A DNA stretch of 5,883 bases from Acidobacteriaceae bacterium. Lineage in GTDB: Bacteria > Acidobacteriota > Terriglobia > Terriglobales > Acidobacteriaceae. Below are positions 5,497-5,883 of this stretch, in pieces (position 1 is the first letter of the stretch; every line of letters starts with the position of its first letter). The notes beneath the pieces are model-generated. The model searched no databases. It was not told the origin of the DNA and saw only the letters and a list, made by a program, of their open reading frames with translations. A program made the translations under genes and the position numbers. The stretch covers positions 1 through 5,883 of the forward strand of contig JASHTU010000117.1 in assembly GCA_030040395.1 (NCBI GenBank), given 5' to 3'.

Positions 5497-5883
5497 TCAC
5501 TTCCCTTCCAGCGCCGGTTTGGGCGCGATGAGATGCATCCGTCGCGCCAGCGCGGGAACGCCAAAGGCGACGGCGAGAACGATTGTGGTCGAAAGCAGAT
5601 CGTTGCGATAAAACGGAATAGCCGCCACGTAGCAGGCTTCCAGGCCGCCGAGCGTGTGAGGATACATGTTTCCTCCGCCGGCCCAGACAGCATAGTTTGA
5701 CACCACGAAAAAGGAGGTCGGCCCCAACACGGCGCCGGCGGCGACGCGCGACCCAGTGGTCCGCGCGTGGAGCAGAATCCAGCCTAGCGCAATCACCGCG
5801 GCGTACCACGCCCAGGTGGTGATGTACGCCTCCCAGCGGAAGGCGTAGTGATAGGCGTAGACGGTGAGGTAATAATCGGCGGC
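5497..5883 (-). CDS. DUF6580-family membrane protein, N-terminus cut by window edge
   Basis: The visible 128 residues are the C-terminal part and the frame is open to the window edge. The pattern resembles DUF6580 proteins: YYLTVYAYHYAF near the edge, a hydrophobic segment (about 26-39), a Gly/Ala-rich segment (VAAGAVLGPTSFFVVSNYAVW, 47-67), then a conserved loop MYPHTLGGLEACYVAAIPFYRNDLL (73-97), a last membrane segment (98-113), and a short basic tail. Family members are small multi-pass membrane proteins. Some have been likened to transporter S-components (ECF-type), but no function is established, and none is claimed here. The gap to the Uma2 start is 104 bp with no clear terminator, so read-through into Uma2 is possible. 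Confidence 0.8.
   Translation of the reverse strand, partial: AADYYLTVYAYHYAFRWEAYITTWAWYAAVIALGWILLHARTTGSRVAAGAVLGPTSFFVVSNYAVWAGGGNMYPHTLGGLEACYVAAIPFYRNDLLSTTIVLAVAFGVPALARRMHLIAPKPALEGK

Overview
This 5.9-kb window is GC-rich bacterial chromosome, densely coded, with short gaps. The organism is probably an acidobacterium of the Bryobacter/Solibacter type. That placement is inference from gene style: a Uma2-family protein, a DUF6580 membrane protein, a VTT protein with a Pro-Pro-Pro motif, and TonB-like and TPR proteins far from their usual partners. No rRNA, tRNA, CRISPR array or transposase gene was seen.

Layout. Positions 1-1460 (minus) hold most of a ClC-type chloride transporter, cut by the window edge just inside its C-terminal CBS region. 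It follows closely on a membrane-anchored TPR protein (1492-2622, minus). Upstream of that is a 314-bp non-coding gap, most of which is a 174-bp palindromic element (2762-2935) bounded by perfect 17-bp inverted repeats and containing further hairpins. The element ends one base short of the stop codon of a TonB-like protein (2937-4058, minus). A 150-bp divergent intergenic region separates that gene from a VTT (DedA/SNARE-associated) membrane protein (4209-4829, plus). This converges on a Uma2-family putative nuclease (4871-5392, minus), and the window ends inside a DUF6580 membrane protein (5497-5883, minus).

How the genes relate. TonB-like, TPR and ClC genes run in the same direction. TPR and ClC look like one transcription unit, with the ClC ribosome-binding region apparently lying inside the end of the TPR gene. 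The palindromic element may set TonB-like apart from that pair or modulate read-through. VTT, ClC, DUF6580 and the anchors of TonB-like and TPR are all inner-membrane proteins, but nothing shows a shared pathway. No convincing new multi-gene system is visible. The strongest unexplained structure is the 174-bp inverted-repeat element.
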